From: Euryarchaeota archaeon UBA556
GTDB lineage: Archaea; Thermoplasmatota; Poseidoniia; Poseidoniales; Thalassarchaeaceae
Direction: 5' to 3'
Assembly: GCA_002494975.1 (NCBI GenBank)
Contig: DADI01000081.1
Span: forward strand, 1-15,965
Length of the DNA: 15,965 nt
A model generated the notes under the pieces. It searched no databases, was not told where the DNA came from, and worked only from the letters and a program-made list of their open reading frames with translations. Positions 14,758-15,965 of the stretch are shown here, piece after piece (positions within the stretch are counted from its first letter, which is position 1; each line of letters begins with the position of its first letter). A program made the position numbers and the translations under genes.

Positions 14758-15240
14758 ATGGACCTATCTCTCCGCAAGGTTATGGTTTCAGTAGGCGATG
14801 TAGCACCAAATTTTACTTTGATGGCAAATGACAGGAATATGGTCACTTTGAGTGACTCAATTGGAAATAAAGTAGTGCTTGCATTTTACCCAGCGGCATT
14901 TACTGGAGTATGTACTACTGAAATGTGTACTTTCACTGATTCAATGTCTAAGTTTGACGGAATGGAAGTCGAAGTTTTTGGCATTAGTGTTGATTCTATT
15001 TTTTCTAATAATGAGTTTGCAAATAATAACTCAATAGGCTTCCCTTTACTATCCGATGTCAATAGAGAGGCTACTAATTCTTATGGCGTAGGAATTAGTT
15101 TTGTTATGCCAGGGTATGTGGCGTCTCAGAGATCAGTTTTCATTATTGATGAAGATGGCCGAATAGGCTATGCATGGGTTGCTGAAAATCCAGGTATAGA
15201 GCCTAATTATCAAGAAATAATCGATTACTGTAAAAAATAA
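14758..15240 (+). CDS. Peroxiredoxin, BCP/PrxQ-like
   Basis: Reduces hydrogen peroxide and organic peroxides in the cytoplasm with electrons from a thioredoxin-type donor. The 160 residues hold the AhpC/TSA domain with FYPAAFTGVCTTEMC: peroxidatic cysteine C52, and C57 five residues later as in the bacterioferritin-comigratory (BCP/PrxQ) type, where it resolves the disulfide. The active-site Pro and Thr (P45, T49) are present. An ATG at 14782 (MVSVGDVAPNF) matches the usual family start better than the ATG at 14758, so the first eight residues may not be translated. It stands alone on its strand, divergent from the Trx-like gene and convergent with ubiX. Confidence 0.92.
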   Translation: MDLSLRKVMVSVGDVAPNFTLMANDRNMVTLSDSIGNKVVLAFYPAAFTGVCTTEMCTFTDSMSKFDGMEVEVFGISVDSIFSNNEFANNNSIGFPLLSDVNREATNSYGVGISFVMPGYVASQRSVFIIDEDGRIGYAWVAENPGIEPNYQEIIDYCKK

Positions 15241-15265
15241 TCATTTATTCGTTCTAATTATTGAA

Positions 15266-15838
15266 TTAACTGACTTCTTCACCAGACCATCTTTTACCTA
15301 GATTGTGTTCAATATTTAGTTGATCTAATATTCTTGCAACTACAAAATCGATTAGCTCATCAATCGTTTTAGGGCTATGGTAGAATCCTGGGCTAGCGGG
15401 TAAAATTACAACTCCCCATGTTGACATTTTTGTCATTGCTTCTAGATGTGCTGTTGCAAAAGGCGTTTCTCTCGGTACAATAATCAGTTTCCTTCTCTCT
15501 TTCAATGCTACTAATGCACTTCTTGTTGCAAGATTGTCGGAAATTCCTGCTGCGATTTTTCCGATAGTTGTACCACTTGTCGGACAAATAATATATGCGT
15601 CAAATTTAGCAGATCCTGAAGCAGGTCTTGCAGCTAAATTTTTGTTATCTTGTAAGGTAACTCCTTTAATTTTGGATAAATCTTCAGGCGTCATCTCACA
15701 CTCTAAGTGTAAGTTTATTGCACCTGCGTTGGTGACTATCAAATCAACTTCCCATGATGCCTCCGATAATGCTTGCACTAGTCTTACTGCATACTGGGCA
15801 CCAGATGCGCCAGTTAGGGCTACAACTGCGGAAGGCAT
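15266..15838 (-). CDS. ubiX: Flavin prenyltransferase UbiX
   Basis: Joins dimethylallyl phosphate to reduced FMN to make prenylated FMN, the cofactor of UbiD-type decarboxylases. The 190 residues carry TGASGAQYA (9-17), CPTSGTTIGKIAAGISDNL (85-103), IVPRETPF with R122/E123, and ILPASPGFYHSPKTIDELIDF near the end, all near-consensus. In many archaea prFMN is needed by the UbiD-like decarboxylase of the modified mevalonate pathway, which also yields the isoprenoid phosphates UbiX uses; whether this organism has that pathway cannot be seen here. No ubiD lies in the window. The gene is 43 bp downstream of a probable class V aminotransferase end on the same strand, so the two may be co-transcribed. 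Confidence 0.96.
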   Translation of the reverse strand: MPSAVVALTGASGAQYAVRLVQALSEASWEVDLIVTNAGAINLHLECEMTPEDLSKIKGVTLQDNKNLAARPASGSAKFDAYIICPTSGTTIGKIAAGISDNLATRSALVALKERRKLIIVPRETPFATAHLEAMTKMSTWGVVILPASPGFYHSPKTIDELIDFVVARILDQLNIEHNLGKRWSGEEVS

Positions 15839-15881
15839 GATTTGTCGTACGAACTAGACATCTTGAAGTATTGCTTAATTT

Positions 15882-15965
15882 TCATAGACATTTTTCAAGA
15901 ATTTTTGCTAAAAATCGATATTCATTTTCACTATTGTACAATTGAGCCGAGATTCTTATGTATCT
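15882..15965 (-). CDS. C-terminal end of a probable class V aminotransferase (5' end outside window)
   Basis: The minus strand is open from the right edge for 27 codons to a TGA at 15882-15884. It reads RYIRISAQLYNSENEYRFLA, then KILEKCL. The pattern 'vRiSaqlYN...(D/E)y..La..l' is how many class V PLP aminotransferases end (the cysteine desulfurase / isopenicillin-N-epimerase-like group), where the Arg-x-Ser and Tyr-Asn lie in the small domain. The active-site lysine is outside the window, so neither activity nor subfamily can be judged. It would be transcribed towards ubiX. The call rests on one short motif. Confidence 0.55.
   Translation of the reverse strand, partial: RYIRISAQLYNSENEYRFLAKILEKCL

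Noticed and set aside
15534..15857. 107-codon plus-strand frame opposite ubiX
   Set aside because: It mirrors a near-consensus ubiX on the other strand and has no recognisable protein features.
1..15965. Mobile element, CRISPR array or defence island
   Set aside because: No transposase, integrase, spaced direct repeats or defence-type genes seen; codon use and gene content look like stable core genome throughout.

Overview
This window reads as a dense, AT-rich archaeal chromosome segment carrying ordinary housekeeping genes. The archaeal assignment rests on aIF2-beta, aRF1 (NIKS and GGQ motifs), a class I lysyl-tRNA synthetase, an archaeal-type UMP kinase, a NOG1-type GTPase and a GfcR-like HTH/phosphoribosyltransferase. 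The style (low GC, gaps mostly under 100 bp, small acidic membrane proteins) fits an uncultured marine euryarchaeote of the Poseidoniales/Marine Group II or a related Thermoplasmatota lineage. That placement is inference. I see no mobile element, CRISPR array, rRNA or tRNA, and no gap over about 120 bp.

Layout, left to right. The 3' end of carB (+, from the left edge) is followed by a MutS-like ATPase with an N-terminal HhH domain (+). Its 3' end overlaps that of a minus-strand run transcribed dut, gfcR-like, lysS. Divergent from dut are aIF2-beta and a small unknown gene (+). Convergent with these is a second minus-strand operon, transcribed unknown (possibly Sm-like fold), pterin-carbinolamine dehydratase, [2Fe-2S] ferredoxin, VAT1-like MDR oxidoreductase. 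A NOG1-type GTPase (+) is divergent from it. A third minus-strand operon is transcribed pyrH, zinc-ribbon/TM protein (DUF2116-like), two-TM membrane protein, and a 38-residue zinc-ribbon microprotein whose stop abuts the NOG1 stop. Divergent from pyrH is aRF1-argS (+). The right end holds a thioredoxin-like gene (-) divergent from a BCP-type peroxiredoxin (+), then ubiX (-), and at the very edge the C-terminal 27 codons of a probable class V aminotransferase (-).

Two functional themes run through the window. One is protein synthesis: lysS, argS, aIF2-beta, aRF1 and NOG1. The other is pyrimidine supply and control: carB with its UMP-sensing domain, pyrH, dut, and the OPRT-like GfcR. A third group is redox: ferredoxin, MDR oxidoreductase, Trx-like protein, peroxiredoxin and the flavin prenyltransferase.

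No obviously new defence or biosynthetic system is visible. The items most worth a second look are the zinc-ribbon microprotein, the HhH-MutS without a mismatch-recognition motif, the pterin/ferredoxin/MDR operon, the uncharacterised genes behind pyrH, a tandem 9-bp repeat upstream of gfcR, and Shine-Dalgarno sequences that share bases with upstream TGA stop codons.
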